Assembly (NCBI GenBank): GCA_022565805.1
Contig: JAIULZ010000032.1
Location: 1-33,459 of the forward strand
DNA length: 33,459 nt
From: Balneolales bacterium
GTDB lineage: Bacteria; Bacteroidota; Rhodothermia; Balneolales; Cyclonatronaceae
Direction: 5' to 3'
Below, one piece after another: positions 24,149-33,320 of the stretch. The position numbers were made by a program, and so were the translations under genes. Numbering within the stretch: position 1 is the first letter of the stretch; each line of letters begins with the position of its first letter. The notes beneath the pieces are model-generated. The model did no database searches, was not told the origin of the DNA, and saw nothing but the letters and a program-made list of their open reading frames with translations.

Positions 24149-25642
24149 TCAGATGTCGATGGCTACAAAGAACTGCTGGTTGCGACGTACAACCTGCAGT
24201 AGCATGGTGCTGCCCGGCTGTATACCTTGTGCCAAAGTATTAAATTCCTGCATATTTCTTACGCGTCGTCTGTTTACGGCAGTAACTAAATCGCCTTCTC
24301 TTAAGCCTTGGCGATACGCATTACTGGTTTCGTTTACGCTGGTTACAATTACACCTTCGAGCCCGGATCTCAGGTTATACCGCTCGGCATAGGTATTATT
24401 AAATGCATCAAGGGAAAAGCCGAATCTGTCGAAAAGGTTTTCAGCTTCTGTTTCGGTTATATCGTCTGAGGGAAGCTCTCCAAGCGTAACATTTATTGTT
24501 TTCTGCTCATTATCTCTAAAAATAAGCAGACGTATAACAGTACCGGGTGCCCTTGAAGCAACATAGATTCTGAATTGGGTCCAGTCGGTAAGTCTTCGAC
24601 CATCATACTCGAGAATAATATCTTCGACCTTGAGGCCGGCTTCTGCTGCAGGGCTGCCTTCTTCTACTGCGTTAAGTACGGCTCCTCCGGCACGGTCTAA
24701 TCCAAAGCCACGTGCAAGCGACTCATCAAGCTCCTGGCCGCTTATTCCCAAGTAGCCACGCACTACGCGACCGGTCTCAATTATAGAAGTCATGACTGAT
24801 TTAGCCATATTTACAGGGACGGCAAAACCTATACCTTGAAAACCTCCGGAGCGAGATGCAATAGCTGTATTTATACCGACAAGCTCTCCATCCATATTGA
24901 TAAGCGGACCTCCGGAATTTCCCGGATTGATAGCTGCATCGGTCTGGATGAAATCTTCGAAATCGACCAGGTTAAAATTAGATCTACCCTTGGCGCTTAC
25001 AATGCCTTGTGTTACGGTCTGTGCCAGGTTTTCACTTAAAGGGCTACCAATAGCCAGCACCAGCTCCCCTACGCGAAGGTCGTCGCTGTCGCCAAGTGGT
25101 AGATATGGCATATTACGTCCGTTTATACGAATTACAGCGATATCAGTATTAGGATCAGATCCAATTATCTCTGCGCCAAGCAGGGTATTATCAACCATTC
25201 TTACCATAATAGTGTCGGCATTGGCAATTACATGGTGATTTGTGAGAATGATGCCATCCTCGCTAACAATAACCCCGGAACCTTGGCCGCGCTGTTGAAA
25301 TTCTTGTTCTGGTCTTTGCTGGCGTGGTCTTCCAAAAAAATCATCAAACATATCGAATGGAGACATTTGGGCTCGCCTGCGTACCGTTCGCTCTGTTGTA
25401 ATGGTAACAACAGTGGGCGAAGTTGATTCTGCGAGGCTAATAAAGGCTTCATTCAGATCTCTTAAAGACCTAATGGGCCTGTCTTCTGCACGACGCTGGT
25501 CAGTTGCGTACTCTGGTGCTGTATAAACTGGCTCTGAGTTTGTAAAGAGTGAACTAGTATTGTTCGAAAAATACCCCACCAAAAGTATGATGAAAGCAAA
25601 CGAAAACGCTGCTGCGAAGCGTGGTAATTGTGATGTCATCAT
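24149..25642 (-). CDS. degP: Do/HtrA-family periplasmic serine protease
   Basis: A 497-residue membrane-anchored or exported protease/chaperone for misfolded envelope proteins. An N-terminal hydrophobic segment (about 8-25) is followed by a linker and the trypsin-like domain with catalytic H137 (LTNHHV), D167 (NTDIAVI) and S243 (NPGNSGGP). Two PDZ domains follow, at about 290-385 (GYLGISGQEL, GSPAAEAGLKVEDII) and about 410-497. A Phe/Arg/Gln-rich loop (about 98-118) precedes the catalytic core, in the place of the LA loop of DegP. Orthology to DegP, DegQ or DegS is not decided, but two PDZ domains argue against DegS. It has its own long spacer upstream. Confidence 0.95.
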   Translation of the reverse strand: MMTSQLPRFAAAFSFAFIILLVGYFSNNTSSLFTNSEPVYTAPEYATDQRRAEDRPIRSLRDLNEAFISLAESTSPTVVTITTERTVRRRAQMSPFDMFDDFFGRPRQQRPEQEFQQRGQGSGVIVSEDGIILTNHHVIANADTIMVRMVDNTLLGAEIIGSDPNTDIAVIRINGRNMPYLPLGDSDDLRVGELVLAIGSPLSENLAQTVTQGIVSAKGRSNFNLVDFEDFIQTDAAINPGNSGGPLINMDGELVGINTAIASRSGGFQGIGFAVPVNMAKSVMTSIIETGRVVRGYLGISGQELDESLARGFGLDRAGGAVLNAVEEGSPAAEAGLKVEDIILEYDGRRLTDWTQFRIYVASRAPGTVIRLLIFRDNEQKTINVTLGELPSDDITETEAENLFDRFGFSLDAFNNTYAERYNLRSGLEGVIVTSVNETSNAYRQGLREGDLVTAVNRRRVRNMQEFNTLAQGIQPGSTMLLQVVRRNQQFFVAIDI

Positions 25643-25968
25643 AAATAAATCTATTTGATCTCTTAAAAAATGAATGTGAAGATTGTACTATCTGCCGCTA
25701 ACAGCGACCTTTTAACTAAGCCGTGTTGAGCTTGATAAATAAAATTTGTCAGACCAGTAACGCAAACAAATTGATTTCTTGTACATCAATTTTCAACTTC
25801 TCAAGGCTTTTCAATAAGTAAGGCAAATTGCGTTCAGTGCGTACTCATGCCTGAAATGCTCGCTGGAATATGTGAGGCGAGAAAACTCATATTATATGCC
25901 CTAAAAAAAACTCCGTACAAAAAAGGTTCTGTACGGAGTTTCTTCCATCAAAATATATGCCGTTTCTC
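25643..25968. other. Spacer between the M28 peptidase and the protease gene
   Basis: This 326-base region contains the terminator of the upstream M28 gene at its right end and must hold the promoter of the Do/HtrA gene on the minus strand. No further gene or RNA is recognised; the open frame on the plus strand at 25847-26086 overlaps the peptidase gene and looks like chance. Confidence 0.5.
25903..25941 (-). terminator. Intrinsic terminator after the M28 peptidase gene
   Basis: AAACTCCGTAC (25908-25918) pairs perfectly with GTACGGAGTTT (25931-25941) around a 12-base loop. On the minus strand the stem is followed by a run of T (the A-run at 25903-25910). It starts 28 bases after the peptidase stop. 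Confidence 0.9.
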
Positions 25969-27720
25969 TTATTGTCTTGTTCTGTTTATGAATTCTTCAT
26001 TATCTACCACGGGTCGTTTTTCGGCATTGGCCACTTCGGCAAGCGTAGCAAAAATTAGTCGCGCCCGCTTTTCAAGAAGTGGATAGGGAATACGATCTAT
26101 AGTATCTGAAGGCTGATGGTAATGGTCGTGAAGCCCGGAGAAGAAGAAAATAAAGGGGACGCCTAATCTGCCAAAATTCCAGTGATCGCTGCGGCGGTAA
26201 AACTGATTCCGGTCGTCCAGATCGTTGTATCTCATATCCAAAATAAGGTTCTCTGTTTTATCATTTGCGCGATGGAGGTATCTGTTGAGATCAGATGAGA
26301 TAATCTCTGCGCCAATAATATAGATATATTCCTTATCGGTGTCCTCATATTCGTAATCTATCTGCCCAAACATATCCAGATTAAAATTGGCAACAGTATT
26401 TTCTATTGGTATTACCGGATTGTCGGAGTAATATCTTGAGCCAAGTAAACCATGCTCTTCGGCCGAAACAAAAAGAAATAAAAGACTCCGATCAAGGCAG
26501 TGCCCCTCATTCTTAGCCATCTGAACAGCTTTGGCAATACTAAGAGTAGTTACAGTACCGCTGCCATTGTCGTCTGCTCCGTTATAGATCATATCTCCGC
26601 TGGCGTCGGGTGTGCCTATACCCATGTGATCGTAATGTGCAGAAAGTACCACTACCTCATTTTTTAGTTCAGGATGGCAGCCTTCGATGAAACCAAGTAC
26701 ATTTCTTTCATTAAGCACCGACTCCACTACATGTGCTTCCGAATTGAGGGAGTATGGTGTTGCTATGCCCGAAAATCCTTCAAGGTTAGTAGAAATATTT
26801 TGGTGCAATTCATGTAATTCATCTATGTTGTTAAGCTCAAGTAAGCGAACTGCCAAATCCGGGCTAATGCTCTTTACGGCTGTAGCAAAGCCAGACCTGC
26901 CACCTCTGTCTGGCAGGCGTATGCCGGATGGCTTGCCAACGAGCCGGTTCATTTTCTTTGCATCTTCTCTATAAGATTCGATATCGAAATGGTCTATTAG
27001 CAAAACTCCCCTTGCTCCATTTCGAAAAAGTATCTGCGTGAGTCTTTGCTGTATAAGCTCCTCCATTACGGTATCGGTAGTATCTACTGTTGCAGCATTA
27101 CGGAAAATAAGAGCCCAGTTACCGCGAATATTTACAGACGAGTAATGGTTAATGTTTAAATCTGGCGATTCTATACCAAGCCCGGCAAAGACAATATCGC
27201 CGGATAAGTTTGTTTCGCCAGCAAATACATTGAACAAACTGGTAGGATTACCGGAACTTTTTGTTGCACTCCAAACGGGTTCATTATCGCGGCTAAGCGT
27301 ATACTCTATACGCTCCAAACGATTTGCATTAAGCTCAAAATGCTGAAAATATGAATCATCATCACCAAGTGGCTGCACTCCGTATTGTTCCAAATAAGAT
27401 GCCAGATATTCTGCCGCTAGTAGAATACCCTGCTGCCCGGTACCTCGCCCCATGAATTCGTCGCTGGCAAGAGTTTCGAGATGATACTTAAGCAAATCTT
27501 CTGTAATAAGATTCCGAAATTCAAAAAGTATGCTGTTATCCGGCAGGGCATCACTTTCGGCAACGACAGATCCTGAATTATCAATCTCCTGAGAGTATAG
27601 TATACCTGTGTTTGTAGCTGGAATAAAAAACAACAGCAGTGTAGCTATAATTGCAACAAACCTGGGCTGTATCTTTACATGTAAACGGGATATATCCATG
27701 AGCTTTATAAGGTGAAACAT
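25969..27720 (-). CDS. Exported M28-family zinc aminopeptidase
   Basis: A 583-residue peptidase. A signal sequence (about 18-43, RFVAIIATLLLFFIPA...) follows a short basic stretch; an ATG at residue 8 is an alternative start. A PA-type domain is inserted at about 135-350, as in several bacterial M28 aminopeptidases. The catalytic domain shows the zinc pattern: LSAHYDHMG (H362), GADDNGSG (D383), SAEEHG (general base E421, ligand E422), NLDMFG (D449) and HYHQPSD (H535). It likely works in the periplasm or on the surface to remove N-terminal residues from peptides. There is no T9SS C-terminal sorting domain. It is 56 bases downstream of scpA on the same strand and ends at a terminator. Confidence 0.94.
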   Translation of the reverse strand: MFHLIKLMDISRLHVKIQPRFVAIIATLLLFFIPATNTGILYSQEIDNSGSVVAESDALPDNSILFEFRNLITEDLLKYHLETLASDEFMGRGTGQQGILLAAEYLASYLEQYGVQPLGDDDSYFQHFELNANRLERIEYTLSRDNEPVWSATKSSGNPTSLFNVFAGETNLSGDIVFAGLGIESPDLNINHYSSVNIRGNWALIFRNAATVDTTDTVMEELIQQRLTQILFRNGARGVLLIDHFDIESYREDAKKMNRLVGKPSGIRLPDRGGRSGFATAVKSISPDLAVRLLELNNIDELHELHQNISTNLEGFSGIATPYSLNSEAHVVESVLNERNVLGFIEGCHPELKNEVVVLSAHYDHMGIGTPDASGDMIYNGADDNGSGTVTTLSIAKAVQMAKNEGHCLDRSLLFLFVSAEEHGLLGSRYYSDNPVIPIENTVANFNLDMFGQIDYEYEDTDKEYIYIIGAEIISSDLNRYLHRANDKTENLILDMRYNDLDDRNQFYRRSDHWNFGRLGVPFIFFFSGLHDHYHQPSDTIDRIPYPLLEKRARLIFATLAEVANAEKRPVVDNEEFINRTRQ

Positions 27721-27776
27721 TGATAGTTAAAAAGAAAAGAAGTATAAATCCACAATTCAAAGACAAAGTGTAGATC

Positions 27777-28526
27777 TCAGGCGTCTATAAGCAGGTGTGA
27801 ATCTACGCGTGGGATGTCTACATAAAAATCGAAGTAGTTATCACCCTCTTGAAAAAGATGTAGCTGACCTTCTTTGATAAGCTCAAGTACGGAAAGAAAA
27901 GTGACAACTACCATTATGCGACTTTGGGCTTGTTCGCATAGTGTAATAAAAGAGGCTCGGCCGTGTTTTCGTAAAAAGAAAACGATTTGATCACTCATTT
28001 CTTCTATACTTGTTTCGGGTTTATCAACATTATGAACAGGTTCTTCTACATTTTTACGAAGCATAACCTGCTTAATGGCTGCCATCAGATCGATAAGAGT
28101 AACATCTTTTAAAGCTTCGCCATGGGCAGGCTGTTTAACTTCATCGGGCTTAAAGTTGCCTCGCTGATATTCCCTTGAGGCACCTGCCTCGAGTACGCGA
28201 AACTCTTCGCCCATTTCCTTAAACCGCTTATATTCGAGCAAACTTTGTATCAGGGCGTAGCGCGGATCTTCTTCAGTTATTTCATCAGAATCGGTCTCAG
28301 GTCTGGGAAGAAGCATTTTTGCTTTAATAGACATTAAGGTTCCGGCCATAAAAATAAACTCGCTGGCAACCTCAAGATCAAGTTCTTCCAGTAATTCCAG
28401 ATAATCGATAAACTGATCTGTAATTCGGGATATGGGAATATCCTTAATTGCTACTTCATCTCTTCTTATAAAGAAAAGAAGTAAGTCTAGTGGACCCTCA
28501 AAATTTTGTAGTTCGACTCTATACAA
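27777..28526 (-). CDS. scpA: Segregation and condensation protein A
   Basis: A 249-residue ScpA kleisin with the family opening YRVELQNFEGPLDLLLFFIRRDEVAIKDIPISRITDQF split over the first 40 residues. Next comes a helical block with FIFMAGTLMSIKAKMLLPR, an acidic middle, and a C-terminal winged-helix part (about 190-249, SFITLCEQAQSRIMVVVTFLSVLELIK). ScpA bridges the SMC heads and binds ScpB in bacterial condensin. The usual partner scpB is not next to it; the gene downstream is the M28 peptidase. It is divergent from the DUF4293 gene across 220 bases. Confidence 0.95.
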   Translation of the reverse strand: MYRVELQNFEGPLDLLLFFIRRDEVAIKDIPISRITDQFIDYLELLEELDLEVASEFIFMAGTLMSIKAKMLLPRPETDSDEITEEDPRYALIQSLLEYKRFKEMGEEFRVLEAGASREYQRGNFKPDEVKQPAHGEALKDVTLIDLMAAIKQVMLRKNVEEPVHNVDKPETSIEEMSDQIVFFLRKHGRASFITLCEQAQSRIMVVVTFLSVLELIKEGQLHLFQEGDNYFDFYVDIPRVDSHLLIDA

Positions 28527-28746
28527 AAAAGGAAGCTTTAAATAGAAGTTAGGATTCAGATAATTCCTGGCGACGTGTCATAAGCCTTAATATACATAAA
28601 TTGACAATGCTCAGAAATTTTGAGATTAAACCTTATTTTATCGGTTGTCTTTAGCTGTAGTAGAAATCCGAAATAGATTTGGGCTTAAAGACACGTAATA
28701 AACCATAATTTTCGCTACATCCTTTAATTTCTAAAATTATTTTACT

Positions 28747-29154
28747 GTGATTCAACGCATCCAAACTGTTTACCTTGCACTAGCTATTATTTTAAATGTC
28801 GGGTTTTTATTCATGCCCTTGTTCGCAGAAGCAAGATTGGATACTGGTGGCTGGCTTATGCCTGCTTTGGCAGCGGCACTATTCTTTTCTGTAGTCTTAT
28901 CTGGTTATGGTATTTTTCTTTATGAAAACAGACCACGACAAATTCAGATATGCGGCTATGCGGCAATGATGCAGGGTATAGCCTTTGGAGCCGGGGCGGC
29001 TATTTTTTTCACAATGGGGCGTATAGGTAGTAATCTGCTTTGGGAATTTGTTAGTCTGGTTATGCTGGTATTGGTCATTTTGCTTCAGTTTTTAGCTATA
29101 CGTGGCATCAAAAAAGATATCGAGCTAATAAAATCTATGGACCGGATTCGCTAA
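28747..29154 (+). CDS. DUF4293 small membrane protein
   Basis: A 135-residue protein with four TM helices. The N-terminus MIQRIQTVYLALAIILN and the C-terminal cytoplasmic tail KKDIELIKSMDRIR are hallmarks of DUF4293, a family spread across Bacteroidota with no known function. The start codon is GTG; its position is well supported because the conserved family N-terminus begins there. It often lies near housekeeping genes. It supports the taxonomic call. Confidence 0.88.
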   Translation: MIQRIQTVYLALAIILNVGFLFMPLFAEARLDTGGWLMPALAAALFFSVVLSGYGIFLYENRPRQIQICGYAAMMQGIAFGAGAAIFFTMGRIGSNLLWEFVSLVMLVLVILLQFLAIRGIKKDIELIKSMDRIR

Positions 29155-29348
29155 AGTATTACTGCACTTATAGATCATATTTCCCGAAGTACTTAACGCC
29201 TTTTTTTTCTTTTACGAAGTCTGCAAAGCTAATATTCATTAATACATAAATAAATAGTTTTGATATCGGTTTTGTGTAAGTACAACGCTTTATATCACAC
29301 GGATTTCTGGTTTCTAATGAACCGGTATGCCCATTTAGTGACTTTACA

Positions 29349-30239
29349 TTGAGTAATCAACCTTCTGTTATGCGTCTAAGCCTGCTGCTGGCGGCAGGCC
29401 TCAGCACTTTCGCATTTGCGCCTATCCTGGTTCGTTATGCCGGAGATACAGATCCCGTGTTTCTGGCTGCTATACGAACGGTAACGGCATTCTTCATTTT
29501 ACTGCCCGTTTGGATGGTACAGCGTGTTGATGGTCGTATTAAAAGCTGGCCATTAGAAGAAAACAGGAAGGCTGCTGCTGCTGGAGTGTTTCTTGCTCTC
29601 CATTTTATTTGCTGGTTTGCCTCTCTTACGTATACATCTGTAGCTTCGGCAAGCGTTTTGGTAACTATTCATCCCGTAATACTAATAGTAGTAGAAACAG
29701 TAACCCGCACCGGTCGGTATTCTGCAATATCATGGGCGGGTGTAGCGGTTGCTTTTTCAGGTTCCTTAGTGCTTGGGCTTACAAACACAGACCCAGCACC
29801 AACATTTTCTAACCCGTTACTTGGTAACAGCCTTGCCGTTTTAGCTGCAGTGTTTTTCGTTTTCTATATTCTCTTGAGCAGAGGCTTACGCGTTCGGGCC
29901 GACTGGCTGGATTTTATCTTTCGCGTGTACGCAGGCACAGCATTAGGGTGTGTAATAGCCATATTTGTGATGGGTTCCGAATGGACTCGCGAGCCCATAG
30001 TTTGGATTTGTGGAATTTTACTTGCTATTGGGCCTCAAATACTTGGGCACGGATCAATAAATTATGCTGTGAAATATGTGGCCCCTACCTTGCTCTCAAC
30101 GTTAATCTTGGTAGAACCTGTTTTCGCCATTTTACTTGCAGCTGCGCTTTTTACTGAAATACCAAATTTGCAGGAAACGCTTTCAATGTTTGTAATAATG
30201 GCAGGAGTTGGTCTTTGTTGGTGGGGAAGCAGGGGCTGA
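29349..30239 (+). CDS. EamA-domain (DMT superfamily) transporter
   Basis: A 296-residue inner-membrane transporter with about ten TM helices in two EamA repeats. The first repeat begins LSTFAFAPILVRYAG and the second AVLAAVFFVFYILLSRGLR. The last repeat contains YVAPTLLSTLILVEPVFA, typical of the family. Substrates of DMT exporters are metabolites such as amino acids, and none can be inferred here. The open frame starts at TTG 29349; an ATG at 29370 would give 289 residues and is equally likely. It follows the DUF4293 gene after 194 bases. Confidence 0.9.
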   Translation: MSNQPSVMRLSLLLAAGLSTFAFAPILVRYAGDTDPVFLAAIRTVTAFFILLPVWMVQRVDGRIKSWPLEENRKAAAAGVFLALHFICWFASLTYTSVASASVLVTIHPVILIVVETVTRTGRYSAISWAGVAVAFSGSLVLGLTNTDPAPTFSNPLLGNSLAVLAAVFFVFYILLSRGLRVRADWLDFIFRVYAGTALGCVIAIFVMGSEWTREPIVWICGILLAIGPQILGHGSINYAVKYVAPTLLSTLILVEPVFAILLAAALFTEIPNLQETLSMFVIMAGVGLCWWGSRG

Positions 30240-31202
30240 TGCGATATTTAAAATCGAATTTTCATAATACAAACGGTTGCATGAAAAGATCCATTTTAGC
30301 TGACATATTTTCTGTAGGAGAATTCATTTTTTGCCCTTAAATTTTGTAAGTCTATTGAAAACAACAAACCTTGTTTCTGATAAGCAGTCGAATCGAGTGA
30401 ATCTTGAGTATGTTGGAAACTTGGTTTGCTCCGAATTTTTTCGGGAGTTTAAGAAATATGTAAGCACGATTAAGAGCACTTATTTCATTTATGAAATAGT
30501 CTTGACTTTAAATCGTTTTGATACAGCTCTCTCACTTTTGGAGGGTTGTACTATAAGGTTAGAATCTTTATTAGCGACTAAATATCAAAAAGAAATTATT
30601 TATTAATCAATGTGAGCACCAATACATAGTAATCCTGAATAAGTTCTCTTTTCAGGCAGTATAGGTTTTGAAAATATTATTTTGCAAAAAAAGACCTTCC
30701 CTAAAAAGGTTAAATGAAAAGCTAAAATTAATTTGATAACAAAAAAATATTATTTCCAACTACCCCAATCACAATAAGTTAGTATTAAATAGAAAAAATT
30801 TCCAAACATCTATTACAGTCAGATACAGAGTACATAAGCAAGTATCTGTTCTAAGTAAACTGAAGGTATCTTGGGTTTAACCATGCTTTCAGCCTGCCAT
30901 TACTTAGAAACCGAAATGAATCCTGCTATTAAATTATCTAAGCCCCAAAAGCGGCTGATCAGGAATCATCTTAAAATCATTTAAACAGAATTTTAAAGTA
31001 ACATCTACATCCGGGATGACCTACGAAAACAAAATGTAAGGAATCCCATCTTTTTTACTCTTGCTACATGAAATACATGCTTGTTAAAGAGTAGAATTGA
31101 AACAGCCTGTGAGAGCAGGTTTATACCCGGTTCTAATAAGATTTTTTCTTAGACCGCTTTAGAAGCTTTAGAGCGGTAGCCGGACCACTTAACTTTGAAA
31201 CA
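30240..31202. other. 963-base region without a confident gene
   Basis: AT-rich DNA upstream of the lytic transglycosylase gene. A 91-codon plus-strand frame from a TTG at 30331 to 30606 is the longest; its second half (KSTYFIYEIVLTLNRFDTALSLLEG) has a helical rhythm faintly like four-helix-bundle (23S rRNA intervening-sequence) proteins, but the typical motifs are missing and there is no ribosome-binding site. It could be a decayed remnant or chance. The rest, 30607-31150, shows no gene, tRNA or repeat. A hairpin is listed separately. Confidence 0.4.
31153..31177 (+). promoter_or_regulatory. Leader hairpin upstream of the lytic transglycosylase gene
   Basis: ACCGCTTTAGA pairs with TTTAGAGCGGT, giving 11 pairs of which two are G-U, around a three-base loop. 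It ends 25 bases before the ATG at 31203. No T-run follows on either strand, so it is more likely a 5'-leader element or an operator than a terminator. Confidence 0.35.
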
Positions 31203-32747
31203 ATGAAACAACCTTCAAAAATTTTTCAATATCCACGTCGTGCAGGTCAAAAAGCTATTGCCGGGCTTATAATTGCCGGCTCATTTGGCTTTTTAGTTCA
31301 ATGTGCACAGAAGGATGATTTGTCTTATAATGAAGAGGAAATGTACAGCTCTGCAATTGGAGTAACGGTTACAGAGCCTATAGATCGCGATTTCGACAGC
31401 ATAGCTGAAGAAGGCGTAATTCGCATGATCTCCCGCTTCAGTTCCGGCTCTTACTTTCTTCACCGAGGTGAAGAAAAAGGCTTTGAGTTTGAGTTCGCCC
31501 GTTCGTTTTCTCAGGCAAATAACCTGAGACTTGAGGTTGTTATTGCAGCAAACGACGAGCATTTGATAGATTTGCTGAACTCAGGTAGGGGTGATTTTAT
31601 TGCCGCCAATTATAGTATAACTAACGAGCGGCTTAATTATATCGGCTTCTCGGATCCATATAACTTCGTAGATCAGGTTATTGTTTTTCGTGAAGGTGAA
31701 CGCCCTCTTATGCAACCAGCCGATCTTAACGGAATGGAAATTGCTGTTCGTAAAGGAAGTGCCTACATAAAGTCGCTCCAAAGAATGAAAAGAGAGTACG
31801 ACCTCAATTTCAAAATCGAAATTTTGCCTGCTTACTGGGATACAGAAGCAATAATGTTAGCTTTGGCTGAGGGTGAATACCAGGCAACTGTTGCCGATCA
31901 TAACTTATTTCAAGCCGCAACACATTATATTTCCGGAATTACGGCCGGCCTGGTATTAGATCAGGAAAATCCTATAGCGTGGGGGATTCGTAATAATGCA
32001 CCTGTATTGTCAGAGAAAATGAATAGTTTTGTGAAATCTCATTTTTGGCTGAGCGAAGCGGATGTGATGCCCCGGAGATCTGCATTTATGAATGTTTTAC
32101 GCAGACGTTATTTCGATAATCGCCCGCCAAGCTATACCATGAGAAGCTTTACAATGAATCAGGTAACGGGTTATGAAGGTATTTTGTCTCCTTATGATGA
32201 GTTAATCATCCCAATAGCAGAAGCAGGCGGCGTTGACTGGAAGCTTGTGGTGGCCGTTATGGCTCAAGAGTCGCGCTTTGATCCTTATGCCGAGAGCAGA
32301 ATGGGAGCGATTGGTTTAATGCAAATTATTCCAAGGTTTTCTCAAGTTGAAGAGCACATGCTTTGGGATCCAGAACTTAATATTCGTGAAGGAGTTCGTT
32401 ATCTCCAAAAGCACCTGCGCCACTATGATTATATGGATCCTGAAAATCAGCTTGCTTTTGCTTTGGCTACGTATAATGCCGGAATGGGGCATATGGCCGA
32501 TGCAAGAAGACTTACAGTTGACAGGAACCGCGACCCGAATAACTGGGACGATGTAGCGCAATCTTTGCTGTTGTTAATGCAGCCACGGTTCTTCCAAAAT
32601 GCCCGTTTTGGCTTTGTAAGGGGTACAGAACCTGTAAACTATGTAAGGGATATCAAGAAAAGATACAATATGTACCAAAATATGGCGCTGTTTGCAAGTG
32701 AAGACCCCATTTTACAACGAAGAGAACAACAGCATTTTATCCCTTAG
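31203..32747 (+). CDS. mltF: MltF-like membrane-bound lytic transglycosylase
   Basis: A 514-residue protein with two domains: a family 3 solute-binding domain (about 68-300; GVIRMISRF, FEFEFARSF, GEYQATVADHN) and a C-terminal SLT lytic transglycosylase domain (about 335-470). Catalytic E356 sits in MAQESRFDP, followed by GAIGLMQI and ATYNAG. It cleaves peptidoglycan glycan strands, producing 1,6-anhydro-MurNAc ends. The signal region ends in LVQC (C34), a probable but non-ideal lipobox, as Gln replaces the usual small residue before Cys. If used it gives an outer-membrane lipoprotein; otherwise a membrane anchor at about 18-33. It is monocistronic with a strong terminator. Confidence 0.94.
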   Translation: MKQPSKIFQYPRRAGQKAIAGLIIAGSFGFLVQCAQKDDLSYNEEEMYSSAIGVTVTEPIDRDFDSIAEEGVIRMISRFSSGSYFLHRGEEKGFEFEFARSFSQANNLRLEVVIAANDEHLIDLLNSGRGDFIAANYSITNERLNYIGFSDPYNFVDQVIVFREGERPLMQPADLNGMEIAVRKGSAYIKSLQRMKREYDLNFKIEILPAYWDTEAIMLALAEGEYQATVADHNLFQAATHYISGITAGLVLDQENPIAWGIRNNAPVLSEKMNSFVKSHFWLSEADVMPRRSAFMNVLRRRYFDNRPPSYTMRSFTMNQVTGYEGILSPYDELIIPIAEAGGVDWKLVVAVMAQESRFDPYAESRMGAIGLMQIIPRFSQVEEHMLWDPELNIREGVRYLQKHLRHYDYMDPENQLAFALATYNAGMGHMADARRLTVDRNRDPNNWDDVAQSLLLLMQPRFFQNARFGFVRGTEPVNYVRDIKKRYNMYQNMALFASEDPILQRREQQHFIP

Positions 32748-32810
32748 AGCATAGCCACTCTACATATAGAAGACTTCGAAAAATCTTCTATTATCAGCTT
32801 ATAAATTATT

Positions 32811-32852
32811 AGCCTGTATCAGAATTAAATATTCTGGTACAGGCTTTTTTTA
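32811..32852 (+). terminator. Intrinsic terminator of mltF
   Basis: AGCCTGTATCAGAAT (32811-32825) pairs with ATTCTGGTACAGGCT (32831-32845), 15 pairs with one G-U, over a five-base loop, and is followed by seven T. It lies 63 bases after the stop codon. Confidence 0.95.
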
Positions 32853-33078
32853 TTGTTCCAATTGCTTAAGCCAGGCTGTTTGCGGGCTGGATGAAGCCGT
32901 ATGACGTTTAAAGTATAAATACTGAGGGCTTTTGTCTGTAAATTTGATAACTCACCTTATTGTTGTCGCTTTAGCTTGATTGATAAATTCTATGTGATAT
33001 ACTTTTGAATCATAAATATGAAGCCTCAGGTATGTTTTTTTACGGCTTGTAACCTATTTCATAGTCCCTTCATCTATA

Positions 33079-33115
33079 AGAAGGCGGGCAAAAGAGTGGT
33101 TTTGCAAAGCCTTCT
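33079..33115 (-). terminator. Hairpin downstream of the small zinc-ribbon gene
   Basis: AGAAGGC and GCCTTCT enclose an inner CAAAA/TTTTG stem with an internal loop. It begins 28 bases after the stop of the minus-strand zinc-ribbon gene. The minus strand continues TATAGATG, so there is no proper U-run and termination would be weak. Confidence 0.4.
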
Positions 33116-33143
33116 ATTAGCTAAGCGATTTGTTTTGATAATC

Positions 33144-33320
33144 TCACAGAAAGACCCAGAGGAGCATAAGTAGAATTAGAAGCCATATACCAGCTTGGCC
33201 CCACGGTGTGGCCTTGGGGCGATCATATCCACAAAAAGGACATACATCCGAATTCTCAGGTATCATTAATGCGCATGAGGGGCATTCGGTTTCTTGGGTT
33301 TCCTTATCCGATATTTTCAT
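33144..33320 (-). CDS. 58-residue zinc-ribbon protein with C-terminal TM helix
   Basis: A short open frame from ATG 33320 to TGA 33144. Two cysteine knuckles, CPSC (13-16) and CPFCGYDRP (27-35), spaced by ten residues, form a classic small zinc ribbon. A hydrophobic helix (about 43-58, AGIWLLILLMLLWVFL) ends the protein, so it would be a tail-anchored inner-membrane protein with the ribbon in the cytoplasm. The dense, regular motif and clean helix make a chance frame unlikely. Function is unknown; similar small ribbon-TM proteins exist in many bacteria and may act as assembly or regulatory partners. The adjoining gene upstream lies outside the window. Confidence 0.8.
   Translation of the reverse strand: MKISDKETQETECPSCALMIPENSDVCPFCGYDRPKATPWGQAGIWLLILLMLLWVFL

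Larger units (their letters stand above)
32748..33143. other. Right-hand spacer with terminator and a possible coding remnant
   Basis: A 396-base stretch holding the mltF terminator. On the minus strand, at about 32851-32950, a stretch of some 32 codons reads like a protein C-terminus (ending SSPQTAWLKQLEQ and TAA), but it is preceded by an in-frame TGA with no start, so at most it is a decayed gene end. A hairpin at 33079-33115 is listed separately. Confidence 0.4.

Noticed and set aside
25969-27720. M28 peptidase as a possible T9SS cargo
   Set aside because: The chain ends soon after the catalytic domain without a C-terminal sorting domain.
30331-30606. 91-codon frame starting at TTG, faintly like a four-helix-bundle protein
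   Set aside because: Key motifs of that family and a ribosome-binding site are missing; kept only as a remark on the spacer.
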